Below are positions 7,783 through 14,149 of a stretch of 15,383 nt of DNA, in pieces; positions within the stretch are counted from its first letter, which is position 1; each line of letters starts with the position of its first letter. The notes under the pieces were generated by a model. That model was not told the origin of the DNA. It saw nothing but the letters and a program-made list of their open reading frames with translations, and did not search any database. This stretch comes from Alphaproteobacteria bacterium (GTDB lineage Bacteria > Pseudomonadota > Alphaproteobacteria > Rhodobacterales > Rhodobacteraceae). The position numbers were made by a program, and so were the translations under genes. The stretch spans positions 1 through 15,383 of the forward strand of contig JAJRUE010000042.1 of assembly GCA_024277955.1 (NCBI GenBank), written 5' to 3'.

Positions 7783-9078
7783 TTGAAACCGAACCCCCGA
7801 CCCCTTGTGAGCTGGCTTGCGGCAGTGCTGCTGTTCGCGCTTCTTGGTGCGTGGGGCGCGGCGGCGGCGGCCGAAAGGCCGGTGTCACCGGGGCCGGGGG
7901 CCTTGGCGCGGGCGGTGAAAATGGCCGAGGCGGGGGATGTCCTTCGCCTCGGCGCCGGCACCTATTCGGGCGATGTCGTCGTGGACCGGCCGCTGACCAT
8001 AACCGGCAACCCCGGCACGGTCATCGAGGGCAGCGGCACCGCCAGCGTGATCGTGGTGCAGGCGCCCGATGTCACCCTGCGCGGCCTGCTGATCCGCGGC
8101 TCTGGCAGTTCGAACCAGGCGCTGGATGCGGCGGTTCGGCTGGTCAAGGGCGCGGACCGGGCGCAGGTGCTTGGCAACACGCTGGTCGGCAACCTGATCG
8201 GTGTCGACGTGCACGGCGCGCGCGACGCGCGGGTTGCGGGCAACGCGATCACCGGGCGGCTTGACCGGCGGATGAACGACCGGGGCAACGGCATCTACGT
8301 CTGGAACGCGCCGGGTCTGGTGGTCGAAGACAACGACATCCGGTTCGGGCGCGACGGCATTTTCGTGAACACCAGCCGCGACGGCATCTTCCGCGGCAAC
8401 CGTTTTCGCGACCTGCGGTTCGCGGTGCATTACATGTATGCGCGCGACAGTGAAATTTCGGGCAACCTTTCGCAGGGCAACCACCTGGGCTACGCGGTGA
8501 TGTTTTCCGACAACGTCACCATTGCCGACAATGTTTCGCTGGGCGACCGCGACTACGGCATCATGCTGAACTACACCAACAAGAGCCGGATCAGCGGCAA
8601 CCTGGTGCGCCGGGCGCAGGAAAAATGCATCTTCGTCTATAACGCCCACAAGAACGAGATCACCGGCAACCGGCTGGAAGGCTGCGGCATCGGCATCCAC
8701 TTTACCGCCGGTTCCGAACGCAACACGGTGACCGGCAATGCCTTTGTCGGCAACCGCACGCAGGTGAAATACGTGGGCACCAGGTGGATCGACTGGTCGG
8801 CAGACGGGCGCGGCAATTACTGGAGCAACTTCGCTGCTTACGACCTGAACCGCGATGGCATCGCCGAAGACACCTTTCGCCCCAATGACGCGGTGGACCG
8901 GGTGCTTTGGACCCAGCCGGCGGCGCGGCTGCTGCTGGGCTCGCCCGCGGTGCAGCTGGTGCGCTGGTCGCAGTCGGCCTTTCCGTCGCTCTTGTCGGGC
9001 GGGGTGATCGATTCGCACCCCTTGATGCGACCCGTCGAAATCGAAATCCCCGACTGGGAGGCAACCCATGCCAACTGA
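7783..9078 (+). CDS. nosD: NosD, periplasmic copper-site maturation protein
   Basis: NosD is a periplasmic right-handed beta-helix protein that works with the NosFY ABC transporter and NosL to build the copper-sulfide CuZ centre of NosZ. From TTG 7783 the product is 431 residues, in the family's usual range. A signal peptide (hydrophobic stretch about residues 8-24, Ala-rich cleavage region about 25-30) is followed by a long series of solenoid repeats of the type GN-x-[IVL]-x-GN. Examples are VVEDNDIRFGRDGIFV, SEISGNLSQGN, NVTIADNVSLGD and NEITGNRLEGCGIGIH, the CASH/NosD pattern. The gene begins 23 bp after nosZ and overlaps nosF by 11 bp. The start is inferred from the ribosome binding site, since a longer open frame exists upstream. 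Confidence 0.96.
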   Translation: MKPNPRPLVSWLAAVLLFALLGAWGAAAAAERPVSPGPGALARAVKMAEAGDVLRLGAGTYSGDVVVDRPLTITGNPGTVIEGSGTASVIVVQAPDVTLRGLLIRGSGSSNQALDAAVRLVKGADRAQVLGNTLVGNLIGVDVHGARDARVAGNAITGRLDRRMNDRGNGIYVWNAPGLVVEDNDIRFGRDGIFVNTSRDGIFRGNRFRDLRFAVHYMYARDSEISGNLSQGNHLGYAVMFSDNVTIADNVSLGDRDYGIMLNYTNKSRISGNLVRRAQEKCIFVYNAHKNEITGNRLEGCGIGIHFTAGSERNTVTGNAFVGNRTQVKYVGTRWIDWSADGRGNYWSNFAAYDLNRDGIAEDTFRPNDAVDRVLWTQPAARLLLGSPAVQLVRWSQSAFPSLLSGGVIDSHPLMRPVEIEIPDWEATHAN

Positions 9079-9997
9079 GCAACTGGAAATCCGCGAGGCG
9101 CTGAAGCTGCGCGACGGGCGCGCGACGGTGGATCGCGTCAGCCTGACGCTGGCGGCGGGCGAACGCATGGCGCTGCTGGGCCATAACGGCGCCGGCAAGA
9201 CCACGCTGATCCGCATGATCCTGGGGCTGACCGCAATCGACGGCGGCGAAATTTCGGTCTTTGGCGCTGCGCCCGGCGATGCCCGCGCTCGGCGTCTGTG
9301 CGCCTACCTGCCCGAAAGCGTGAGTTTTCCCAAGGCGCTCAGCGGGCGCGAACAGCTGCGCCTGTTCGCCCGGCTGGCGGATGAGCCGCTTTCTGTGGTC
9401 GATCCGCTGCTTGAACGGGTCGGGCTGGCCGACGCCGCCGGCCGCAGGATCGGCACCTATTCCAAGGGCATGCGCCAACGGCTGGGGCTGGCGCAGGTGA
9501 TGATCGGGCGTCCGCGCCTGGTGCTGCTGGACGAACCGACAAGCGGGCTCGACCCGATCTCGCGGCACGACTTTTACGATATCGTGGACGACCTGGTGGC
9601 GCGCGGAGCGGCGGTTCTGGTGTCGTCGCATGCGCTCACCGAACTGGAGGCCCGCACCGACCGCATCGCCATCCTTCGCGAGGGCGCGCTGGTGGCGCTG
9701 GACAGCCTGGCCAACCTGCGCCGCCGGGCGCATCTGCCGATCCGCCTGCGCATCACCGCCCATGACGACGCCGCCGACCGGGTTGCCCGCGACCTGCACG
9801 GCCAGCGGGTGAACTGCCGGCGCGTCGAACTGACCTGCGGCCCGGAAGACAAGATGGACCGGCTGAGCGACATCACCGCGCTGGGCAAGCTGGTGGACGA
9901 CGTGGACGTGCTGCCCCCCAGCCTGGAAGACCTGTATCGCTACTACGCGACCGGAACCGCGCGCGATGACGCCGTCAAACAGGAGGACCAGCCATGA
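9068..9997 (+). CDS. nosF: NosF, ABC transporter ATPase for NosZ maturation
   Basis: NosF is the cytoplasmic ATPase of the NosFY transporter, which with NosD is needed to assemble CuZ. The 309-residue product has Walker A GHNGAGKTT (38-46), a degenerate signature loop YSKGMRQRL (S132-K133-G134), Walker B LVLLDE with D155 and E156, and the switch histidine H188 (SSHALTE). The YSKGM form in place of LSGGQ is common in ATPases of the ABC-2 type. The start overlaps the end of nosD and the stop overlaps the nosY start as ATGA (9994-9997), so translation is probably coupled. The C-terminal part after about residue 215 is not a catalytic domain. Confidence 0.97.
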   Translation: MPTEQLEIREALKLRDGRATVDRVSLTLAAGERMALLGHNGAGKTTLIRMILGLTAIDGGEISVFGAAPGDARARRLCAYLPESVSFPKALSGREQLRLFARLADEPLSVVDPLLERVGLADAAGRRIGTYSKGMRQRLGLAQVMIGRPRLVLLDEPTSGLDPISRHDFYDIVDDLVARGAAVLVSSHALTELEARTDRIAILREGALVALDSLANLRRRAHLPIRLRITAHDDAADRVARDLHGQRVNCRRVELTCGPEDKMDRLSDITALGKLVDDVDVLPPSLEDLYRYYATGTARDDAVKQEDQP

Positions 9998-10818
9998 TCC
10001 GCCGCATCCTGGCCATTGCGCGCGCCGAAATGCTGATTGCCCTTCGCAACCGCTGGGTGCTGATCGCAACCGCGCTGATGGTGCTGTTTTCGCTGGCGCT
10101 TACCTTTGCCGGCTCGGCCCCGACCGGCCAGCTGGGGGTCGATCTGCTGACCGTCTCGGTGGCCTCGATGACCACGCTTTCGGTCTATCTGGTGCCGCTT
10201 CTGGCGCTGCTGATGTCCTTTGACGCGATCGCCGGCGACATCGAACGCGGCGGTCTGGCGCTGCTGCTGAGCTATCCGGTGTCGCGCGCAGAAGTCCTGC
10301 TGGGCAAGCTGACGGCGCATCTTGGCGCGCTGCTGATCGCGGTCGTGGTGGGCTACGGCATCGCCGGGGTGGCGGCCTGGATGGTGGGCGGCGCCGATGC
10401 CTCGAGCCTGGCGGCGCTGTTCCAGCTGGGTTGGAGCGCGCTGTTGCTGGGCGCGTCCTTTCTGGCGATCGGCTATGCGGTATCGGCCTTTGCCCGCAGC
10501 CCCGGCGCCGCGGCTGGGCTGGCGATCGGGCTGTGGATCCTGTTCGTGGTGCTGTACGACCTGGGCCTGCTGGGGGCGCTGGTGATGGACAACGGCGGCC
10601 TGTTTTCGACCCGGCTGTTTTCGTGGTTCCTGGTGGCGAACCCGGCCGACGCCTTTCGTATCTTCAACCTTTCGGGCGCGCGCGACCCGTCGCTGGCGAC
10701 CGGGTTTTCCGGCGCGGCCGGAGGGCTGGACGGGCGAGTGTTCCTGCTGTCGCTTCTGCTCTGGCCGCTGCTTGGGCTGGCGCTGGCGCGGCGCTTGCTG
10801 AAAAGGGTCGAGCCATGA
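9994..10818 (+). CDS. nosY: NosY, ABC-2 type permease for NosZ maturation
   Basis: NosY is the membrane half of the NosFY ABC transporter that powers NosD-dependent copper-site assembly. The 274-residue product has six predicted membrane helices, at about 21-41, 52-76, 108-132, 141-165, 172-196 and 247-267. It has the short amphipathic N-terminus (IRRILAIARAEMLIALRNR) and the DIERGGLALLLSYPVSR loop usual for ABC-2 permeases of this family. AGGAGG at 9981-9986 serves the start. It overlaps nosF by four bases (ATGA) and nosL by four bases (ATGA, 10815-10818). What the transporter moves, perhaps a sulfur species, is not shown by sequence. Confidence 0.96.
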   Translation: MIRRILAIARAEMLIALRNRWVLIATALMVLFSLALTFAGSAPTGQLGVDLLTVSVASMTTLSVYLVPLLALLMSFDAIAGDIERGGLALLLSYPVSRAEVLLGKLTAHLGALLIAVVVGYGIAGVAAWMVGGADASSLAALFQLGWSALLLGASFLAIGYAVSAFARSPGAAAGLAIGLWILFVVLYDLGLLGALVMDNGGLFSTRLFSWFLVANPADAFRIFNLSGARDPSLATGFSGAAGGLDGRVFLLSLLLWPLLGLALARRLLKRVEP

Positions 10819-11321
10819 TGCGGTTCGCGCTGATCGTGATCCTGGCCCTTGCGGGCTGCCGCGACGACCTGGCCGCGACGCGCCCCGATCCGGTGCCCAT
10901 CACCGCCGAATCGACGGCGTTCTTTTGCCAGATGAACCTGGTGGAGATGCGCGGACCCAAGGCGCAGATCCATCTTCAGGGGGTGGAAAAGCCGCTGTTC
11001 TTCGCCCGGGTGACGGACGGTATCGCCTATTGGAAAAACCCCGAACAGATCGCGCCGATCACCGCGTTCTACGTGTCAGACATGGCGCGCGCCGCCAGCT
11101 GGGACGACCCCGGCGCCGACAACTGGATGCTGGCCGAGGAGGCCTATTTCGTGGTCGGCTCGGACGCCCTGGGCGGCATGGGCGCGCCCGAGATAGCGCC
11201 GTTTTCGACGCGCGAAGCCGCGCTGGCCTTTCAAGGCGAACACGGCGGCGAAATCCTGCGCCTTGCGGATATTCCGGTTGATCTGGTTCTGGGGGCGGGC
11301 GCGGATAATGAAGGAAGCTGA
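10815..11321 (+). CDS. nosL: NosL, copper-chaperone lipoprotein
   Basis: NosL is a lipid-anchored periplasmic Cu(I) protein that supplies copper to NosZ maturation through NosDFY. The 168-residue product begins with a short hydrophobic signal ending in the lipobox LAGC, so Cys15 would be lipidated. A Cys-x-Met pair follows (C38-Q39-M40), matching the conserved copper-binding CxM of NosL, and further conserved text such as FYVSDM appears later. The start ATG overlaps the nosY stop; a second ATG follows directly at 10818 and either could be used. It is placed between nosY and nosX as in other alphaproteobacterial nos operons. Confidence 0.95.
   Translation: MMRFALIVILALAGCRDDLAATRPDPVPITAESTAFFCQMNLVEMRGPKAQIHLQGVEKPLFFARVTDGIAYWKNPEQIAPITAFYVSDMARAASWDDPGADNWMLAEEAYFVVGSDALGGMGAPEIAPFSTREAALAFQGEHGGEILRLADIPVDLVLGAGADNEGS
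11311..11317 (+). promoter_or_regulatory. Ribosome binding site deciding the nosX start
   Basis: AAGGAAG, inside the nosL 3' end, lies 8 bases before ATG 11326. The earlier in-frame ATG at 11308 has no such site and would lengthen the n-region of the Tat signal, so 11326 is chosen. Confidence 0.6.
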
Positions 11322-11325
11322 CAAC

Positions 11326-12297
11326 ATGACTGGGCTGACACGCAGACGTTTCATCACCATTTCCGCCGCCGCCGCCGGGGCGGGGGCCGCGGGATGGGCT
11401 TCGGGCGGGGTGGCCGCAGGCGTGCCGGTGGCGCGCTGGCGCGGGGTGACGATGGGGGCCGGGGCCTCGATGACGCTGGATGGCGTGAGCACCGCGCAGG
11501 CGGCGCCGGTTTTTGCGGCGCTGGAACGCGAACTGGCGCGGCTGGAACGGATTTTCAGCCTGTTTTGCGCCGACTCGGCGATCAGCCGGCTGAACCGCGA
11601 CGGGGTTCTGAACGATCCCCCCGCCGAGATGCTGAACCTGCTGTCGCTCTGCGCCACCCTGGTTGAAGCGACCGGCGGCGCGTTCGACCCGACGGTTCAG
11701 CCGGCCTGGGCGGCCTATGCGCGCGCCGTGCGGGGCGGCGGCCTGCCTGACGCAGACACCCTGGCAACGGTCCGGGCGCGCATCGGCTGGGACAAGCTGC
11801 AGTTCGACACCTCGCGGGTGGTGCTGACAAGGCCCGGCATGGGGCTGACGCTGAACGGGGTTGCGCAGGGGTTCGTGGCCGACCGGGTCGTCGGGATGCT
11901 GCGCGGGCTGGGGTTGGACAATGTTCTGGTGAACATGGGCGAAATCCGCGCGCTGGGTTCGCGGCGCGATGGCCGGCCCTGGCAGGTGGGCATCGTCGCC
12001 CCGGACGCTGCTGGGGCGGCAACCCGGGAACCGGTCCGGACGGTAAGGCTGGCCGGGCGCGCCCTGGCGACCTCGGCCCCGATGGGCACGGTTCTGGACG
12101 CCGACGGCAAGGTCGGGCATATCTTCGACCCAAGAACCGCACGACCGGCGCATGCGTGGCGGCTGGTCAGCGTTTCCGCCCCCAACGCGGCCCTGGCCGA
12201 CGGGTTGTCGACCGCGTTCTGCCTGATGGACAGGGGTGCGATCGACGCAGCGCTGGGGCGGTTGCCGGCGGCGAAACTGGAACTGCTCAGCGCCTGA
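11326..12297 (+). CDS. nosX: NosX, periplasmic FAD:protein FMN transferase (ApbE family)
   Basis: NosX belongs to the ApbE family, which splits FAD and attaches FMN covalently to a threonine of DxxSGAT motifs. The likely target is Thr158 of NosR in the same operon. The 323-residue product carries a Tat signal (LTRRRFITIS, then an Ala/Gly-rich core), consistent with a periplasmic site. Family motifs are seen in order: FDPT (Asp121), LNGVAQG (Asn177-Gly182), VNMGEIRALG and HIFDPRT (Asp268). The start codon lies 5 bp past the nosL stop; earlier in-frame ATGs at 11263 and 11308 are less likely. It is the last clear nos gene, and no convincing terminator follows. Confidence 0.95.
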   Translation: MTGLTRRRFITISAAAAGAGAAGWASGGVAAGVPVARWRGVTMGAGASMTLDGVSTAQAAPVFAALERELARLERIFSLFCADSAISRLNRDGVLNDPPAEMLNLLSLCATLVEATGGAFDPTVQPAWAAYARAVRGGGLPDADTLATVRARIGWDKLQFDTSRVVLTRPGMGLTLNGVAQGFVADRVVGMLRGLGLDNVLVNMGEIRALGSRRDGRPWQVGIVAPDAAGAATREPVRTVRLAGRALATSAPMGTVLDADGKVGHIFDPRTARPAHAWRLVSVSAPNAALADGLSTAFCLMDRGAIDAALGRLPAAKLELLSA

Positions 12298-12378
12298 CGA
12301 ACCAGCCGCGCGCGGGGCGGGACATGGCCGGTGGCATCGCCGGTCGCGAGAAAGGGCCACGCGAAGGGCAGGTGAGCG

Positions 12379-12804
12379 GTGCGGCTGAACGCATTTACGG
12401 ATTTCGGGCTGCGGGTGTTGACCCGGCTTGCCGGCGACCCCGGCAACAGCATGTCGACGCGCGATCTGGCCGATGAATTCAAGGTATCGCAGCACCACCT
12501 AAACAAGGTCGTCACCTCGCTTTCGCGGGCCGGCTACATTGTCACGCGCCGCGGGCGCGGCGGCGGTATCCGGCTGGCCCGGCCGGCCACCGATATCCGT
12601 ATCGGCGATGTCGTGCGCGATCTCGAAGCCGGGGTGGCGCTGGTCGAGTGTTTCCGCGCCGACGGTGGAAAATGCACCCTGGCGCAGCACTGCCGGCTGA
12701 TCGCGCCGTTGCGCGATGCGCGCGCGAGCTTCCTTGAAGAACTGAACCGTTCGACCCTGGACGACTGCGCCTATCGCCCCGGCCCGCCGTCCCCCCGGGG
12801 CTGA
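12379..12804 (+). CDS. nsrR: Rrf2-family regulator, probably the NO-sensing repressor NsrR
   Basis: The 141-residue protein closely follows E. coli NsrR text: MRLNAFTDFGLRVL at the N-terminus, a winged helix (about 26-66) with LSRAGYI and GGGIRLARPA, then IRIGDVVRDLE. NsrR binds DNA through a [4Fe-4S] cluster and releases it on reaction with nitric oxide. The expected cluster ligands are present: Asp8, Cys91, Cys99 and Cys105. The first cysteine spacing (seven residues) is longer than in E. coli NsrR (four). The start is GTG with a purine-rich AGGGCAGG upstream. It lies 81 bp after nosX on the same strand, so it may belong to the nos transcript or have its own promoter there. IscR-like or RirA-like function is less likely given Asp8 and the motif match. 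Confidence 0.85.
   Translation: MRLNAFTDFGLRVLTRLAGDPGNSMSTRDLADEFKVSQHHLNKVVTSLSRAGYIVTRRGRGGGIRLARPATDIRIGDVVRDLEAGVALVECFRADGGKCTLAQHCRLIAPLRDARASFLEELNRSTLDDCAYRPGPPSPRG
12776..12801 (+). other. GC-rich hairpin at the end of the nsrR-like gene
   Basis: GCCCCGG (12776-12782) pairs with CCGGGGC (12795-12801) around 12 bases, overlapping the last codons. No T run follows, so this is at best a weak terminator and may be only a by-product of Pro/Gly-coding GC-rich sequence. Confidence 0.25.
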
Positions 12805-12981
12805 CCGTGGCGGCCCCCGGTTGGCGCGATCCCGGAATAATGATTTGACGAAGCACCGGCAGTTTGCAAATCTCGCATCCATCAACCGTCTGCGACAAGC
12901 GGATCGGTGCGGTCTTGGTCTGTCTGGGGTTGTGAAACGCCTGCCAGTGCCGGTCTTGCCCAGGTTCCTACGGAGTATCGA
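12805..12981 (+). promoter_or_regulatory. Intergenic region before coxG, probable promoter region
   Basis: This 177-bp gap is less GC-rich than its surroundings and is the natural place for a cox promoter. TTGACG (12845-12850) resembles a -35 hexamer, but the sequence 17 bases on (AAATCT) is a poor -10. An inverted repeat GATTTG (12842-12847) / CAAATC (12867-12872) overlaps it and includes the perfect palindrome TTTGCAAA (12863-12870), a possible operator. CGGAG (12971-12975) is the coxG ribosome binding site. No specific regulator can be named. Confidence 0.4.
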
Positions 12982-13539
12982 ATGAAACTTAGTGCCGCTC
13001 AGCAGATTGACGCCGCCCCCGAAACCGTCTGGGACGCCTTGATGAACCCGGAAATCCTGATGGCGGCCATTCCCGGCTGCAAGGAAATGACCGGCAACCC
13101 CGAAGACGGGTTCGAAGCGGTGGTCGTCCAGAAGGTCGGCCCGGTCAAGGCGACGTTCAAGGGCCAGATCACGCTGTCGGACATGGACCCGCCCAACCGC
13201 GTGTCGATCACCGGCGAAGGCAAGGGCGGCCCCGCCGGTTTCGCCAAGGGCGGCGCGGATGTGACCCTCACCGCCAAGGATGGCGGCACCGAGCTCGGCT
13301 ACGATGTCGAAGCCAAGGTCGGCGGCAAGCTGGCGCAGCTGGGCGGGCGGATCATCGACGGGTTTGCAAAAAAGATGGCCGACCAGTTCTTCACCCGGTT
13401 CCAGGAAATCCTGGAAGCCCCGGCCCAGGACGACCCCGACCAGGCTGGCGGCGAGCCCCCCGACCAGGGGGGCGACGGTGGCGATGACGGTGCGCCGGCG
13501 AAAAAGAAAGGCTGGCTCAAGGGATTGATTTCGCACTGA
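12982..13539 (+). CDS. coxG: CoxG-like protein (SRPBCC fold), CO dehydrogenase membrane anchor/quinone-binding type
   Basis: The 185-residue product matches the CoxG family: KLSAAQQIDAAPETVWDAL and the hallmark IPGCKEM near the N-terminus, then a GPVKATFKGQI strand and DVEAKVGGKLAQLGGRIID. CoxG proteins tether aerobic CO dehydrogenase-type enzymes to the membrane and are linked to quinone supply. After the SRPBCC domain the chain becomes an acidic Gly/Asp/Pro-rich linker (about 147-173) and ends in a short basic tail, KKKGWLKGLISH, with no long hydrophobic anchor. The frame is open further upstream (GTG 12907), but CGGAG six bases before ATG 12982 and the family N-terminus favour this start. 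It lies 81 bp before coxS. Confidence 0.9.
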   Translation: MKLSAAQQIDAAPETVWDALMNPEILMAAIPGCKEMTGNPEDGFEAVVVQKVGPVKATFKGQITLSDMDPPNRVSITGEGKGGPAGFAKGGADVTLTAKDGGTELGYDVEAKVGGKLAQLGGRIIDGFAKKMADQFFTRFQEILEAPAQDDPDQAGGEPPDQGGDGGDDGAPAKKKGWLKGLISH

Positions 13540-13608
13540 TTTTCGAACCTGTCGGCCCTGACGCCGACCGGACGAACAACCGACCAGATACAAACAAGAA
13601 CCGACAAC

Positions 13609-13615
13609 AAGGAGG
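13609..13615 (+). promoter_or_regulatory. Strong ribosome binding site of coxS
   Basis: AAGGAGG, nearly the full anti-16S match, lies 5 bases before ATG 13621. It is the strongest such site in the window. The 81-bp gap before it also holds a small inverted repeat (GTCGGC 13551-13556 / GCCGAC 13563-13568) of unknown meaning. Confidence 0.8.
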
Positions 13616-13620
13616 ATCCG

Positions 13621-14106
13621 ATGCCAACTGTGACAATGACCGTTAACGGCAAGACCGTTACCGGCGAGGTCGAGGGCCGCACGCTGCTCGTCGATTTCCT
13701 GCGGCAAAACCTGAACCTGACCGGCACCCATGTGGGCTGCGACACCAGCCAGTGCGGCGCCTGCACGGTGCATGTGAACGGGGACGCGGTGAAATCCTGC
13801 ACCATGTTCGCCGCCGAAGCCGACGGCAGCGATGTCACCACCATCGAAGGCATGGCCAACCCGGACGGCTCTCTTTCGGTGATCCAGCAGGCGTTTCAGG
13901 ACCACCACGGGCTGCAATGCGGGTTCTGCACGCCCGGCATGGTGATGGCGGCCGCCGCGCTGCTCAAGGAAAACCCCAAGCCCAGCGAAGCCGAGATCCG
14001 CGCCTATCTGGATGGCAACATCTGCCGCTGCACGGGCTATCACAATATCGTCAAGGCGATCATGGCCGCCAGCGGCCAGGACGTTTCGTCCATCGCCGCC
14101 GAATAG
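13621..14106 (+). CDS. coxS: CO dehydrogenase-like small subunit, two [2Fe-2S] clusters
   Basis: This 161-residue iron-sulfur subunit carries electrons from the molybdenum site of CoxL towards the flavin of the medium subunit. The N-terminal plant-ferredoxin-type domain has C40, C45, C48 and C60 (GCDTSQCGACTVHVNG). The C-terminal helical domain has C100, C103, C135 and C137 (CGFCTPGM and CRCTGYHNIV). Length and cysteine spacing fit CoxS and the homologous small subunits of the xanthine oxidase family. The neighbours coxG and coxL support the cox name. The small subunit alone cannot decide whether the substrate is CO. It is followed by coxL after 43 bp. Confidence 0.95.
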   Translation: MPTVTMTVNGKTVTGEVEGRTLLVDFLRQNLNLTGTHVGCDTSQCGACTVHVNGDAVKSCTMFAAEADGSDVTTIEGMANPDGSLSVIQQAFQDHHGLQCGFCTPGMVMAAAALLKENPKPSEAEIRAYLDGNICRCTGYHNIVKAIMAASGQDVSSIAAE

Positions 14107-14149
14107 GCAAGAACGCCGGCAAAACGGCGAATTCAAGGGAGAATACACC

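Noticed and set aside
5762..7888. 708-codon open frame on the - strand opposite nosZ
   Set aside because: It mirrors nosZ codons and gives a Val/His/Asp-rich translation with no recognisable fold. NosZ has all its copper ligands in the + frame.
12298..12378. Terminator between nosX and the nsrR-like gene
   Set aside because: Only a 5-bp inverted repeat (TCGCG 12344-12348 / CGCGA 12360-12364) with an 11-base loop and no T run was found, too weak to call.
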